Assembly: GCF_902463975.1 (NCBI RefSeq)
Contig: NZ_CABQHJ010000016.1
Coordinates: 1-57,624, forward strand
Reading direction: 5' to 3'
Length of the DNA stretch: 57,624 bases
Source: Phascolarctobacterium_A sp902463975
GTDB taxonomy: Bacteria > Bacillota > Negativicutes > Acidaminococcales > Acidaminococcaceae
Part shown: one piece after another, positions 56,950-57,624 of the stretch
Numbering within the stretch: position 1 is the first letter of the stretch
Layout of the letters: each line of letters begins with the position of its first letter
Position numbers and translations under genes: made by a program
Notes under the pieces: model-generated
What the model saw: only the letters and a program-made list of their open reading frames with translations
Told to the model about the DNA's origin: nothing
Database searches by the model: none

Positions 56950-57624
56950 ACGTCAGTGAGGGCATATTCTTGTCTATAACCTTCAAAAAGATTTTATTGA
57001 CGTATTGCTCACAGTCACAGGAGAACCAATGGTTTTCCAAGGGCAGAATATAGATATTGCCGACAGGCTCCAAATCATTGGCCTGCAAAAAGTGTTCGAT
57101 ACGCTTAGAAAGTTTTTCAGCGTTCTCGCAGAAGGTACCAGAAAAAATAATTTCCAGATACAGACCGGCAGGCAACGTCATTTTGATGGATTGCTTGTGC
57201 TTGGTTGCACTGGTAACGCAGGAAAAATATGCCTGTGAACGTTGAAATTCATGCTTTTTAAAAAAGCTTTCCTGGTCTAAAACCCAGCCTGCATGATTAG
57301 GCAGTGCTCCCTTGTGATGTGCGCGTCGCTGTCCGTGGCGGGCAAATTTAGTAATGCGGCTTTTCCCGTCATCACTTTCCGCAAGCGGCGTCAGGCGCAG
57401 GAGACGGTCATTTTGCCAGCTGAGAGTAAGATGACGGCAGGGGTTAAGCTCCTTTACATGCATATCGTCCTTGATGCGCTCGATGGTGTCGCAGATTTCC
57501 TGATTACTGCGGATAATGGCCTGACATTCCGCTGTTTTTTCCTGCAGCAGCTGCAGAAAATTTTCTTTGCTGCGGTTCTCCAAATATTTTTTGATATTGG
57601 CGATGCTGATATCCAGCGCACGCA
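56948..57624 (-). CDS. MerR-family transcriptional regulator, N-terminus beyond the window
   Basis: The frame is open to the right edge, so the gene is partial. The visible part begins RALDISIANIKKYLENRS, which matches the second half of a MerR DNA-binding domain. A dimerisation coiled coil follows (about 50 residues, LLQEKTAECQAIIRSNQEI). The rest, about 150 residues, looks like a GyrI/BmrR-type effector-binding domain, with an LPAGLYLEIIFSG segment and an IYILPLENHWFS strand. Such regulators bind drugs or other small molecules and twist the promoter of their target. The target here is not visible. An internal TTG reading (from 57583) would lose the DNA-binding part and is not the true start. 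Confidence 0.75.
   Translation of the reverse strand, partial: RALDISIANIKKYLENRSKENFLQLLQEKTAECQAIIRSNQEICDTIERIKDDMHVKELNPCRHLTLSWQNDRLLRLTPLAESDDGKSRITKFARHGQRRAHHKGALPNHAGWVLDQESFFKKHEFQRSQAYFSCVTSATKHKQSIKMTLPAGLYLEIIFSGTFCENAEKLSKRIEHFLQANDLEPVGNIYILPLENHWFSCDCEQYVNKIFLKVIDKNMPSLT

Noticed and set aside
57057..57245. Short plus-strand frames near the right edge
   Set aside because: They overlap the MerR-type gene on the minus strand and have no ribosome binding site or family features.

Overview
The window looks like chromosomal DNA of a diderm Firmicute of the class Negativicutes, possibly Phascolarctobacterium, Acidaminococcus or a relative. The genus is inference. It combines a Firmicutes-type rimP-nusA-rnpM-ylxQ-infB-rbfA-nrnA-truB-ribF-rpsO operon and Firmicutes-type ribosome binding sites with clear outer-membrane machinery: ExbB/ExbD/TonB, a Skp-like chaperone, three very large autotransporters and a TonB-dependent receptor. 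No tRNA, rRNA, CRISPR array or insertion-sequence transposase was seen.

Layout. (1) 338-9493: molybdenum block. A three-subunit molybdenum hydroxylase of the xanthine dehydrogenase family is followed, after a terminator and a small palindromic repeat, by moaA, moaC, a MOSC-MoaB fusion, modB, modA, a MoeA-like protein and a ModE-like DNA-binding protein. These supply molybdate, the cofactor and probably its control to the hydroxylase. No modC is present. (2) 9560-11481: exbB-exbD-tonB behind a near-consensus promoter. (3) A class I aminotransferase on the minus strand. (4) 13175-21847: the translation/transcription operon ending with rpsO and a strong terminator. (5) 21887-25560: an AAA ATPase/DUF4143 gene behind three AT-rich direct repeats, a cytoplasmic sialidase-like protein and an orphan TctC-type binding lipoprotein. 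(6) 25599-53186: the outer-membrane island, with a 3708-residue autotransporter, a cobalamin riboswitch, a 2001-residue protein, a YbjN-like protein, a Skp/OmpH-like chaperone and a 2741-residue autotransporter. (7) 53286-57624: a second ATPase with a PD-(D/E)XK nuclease domain behind another set of three direct repeats, a CbiZ-type cobinamide amidohydrolase, a small duplicated-helix protein and a MerR-family regulator cut by the window edge.

The most unusual object is the 2001-residue protein (37768-43773). It joins, in one reading frame with a single signal peptide, an autotransporter passenger, a complete autotransporter beta-barrel, an Ala/Glu-rich linker and a complete BtuB-like TonB-dependent receptor with its own TonB box. 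Its leader carries a cobalamin riboswitch followed by a visible antiterminator/terminator pair. With cbiZ downstream and exbBD-tonB upstream, this suggests a corrinoid-capture system in which a surface passenger is covalently tied to the transporter. The three large genes are mosaics. The first two share their N-terminal blocks, and the first and third share about 2.5 kb at the 3' end, which points to recombination between them.
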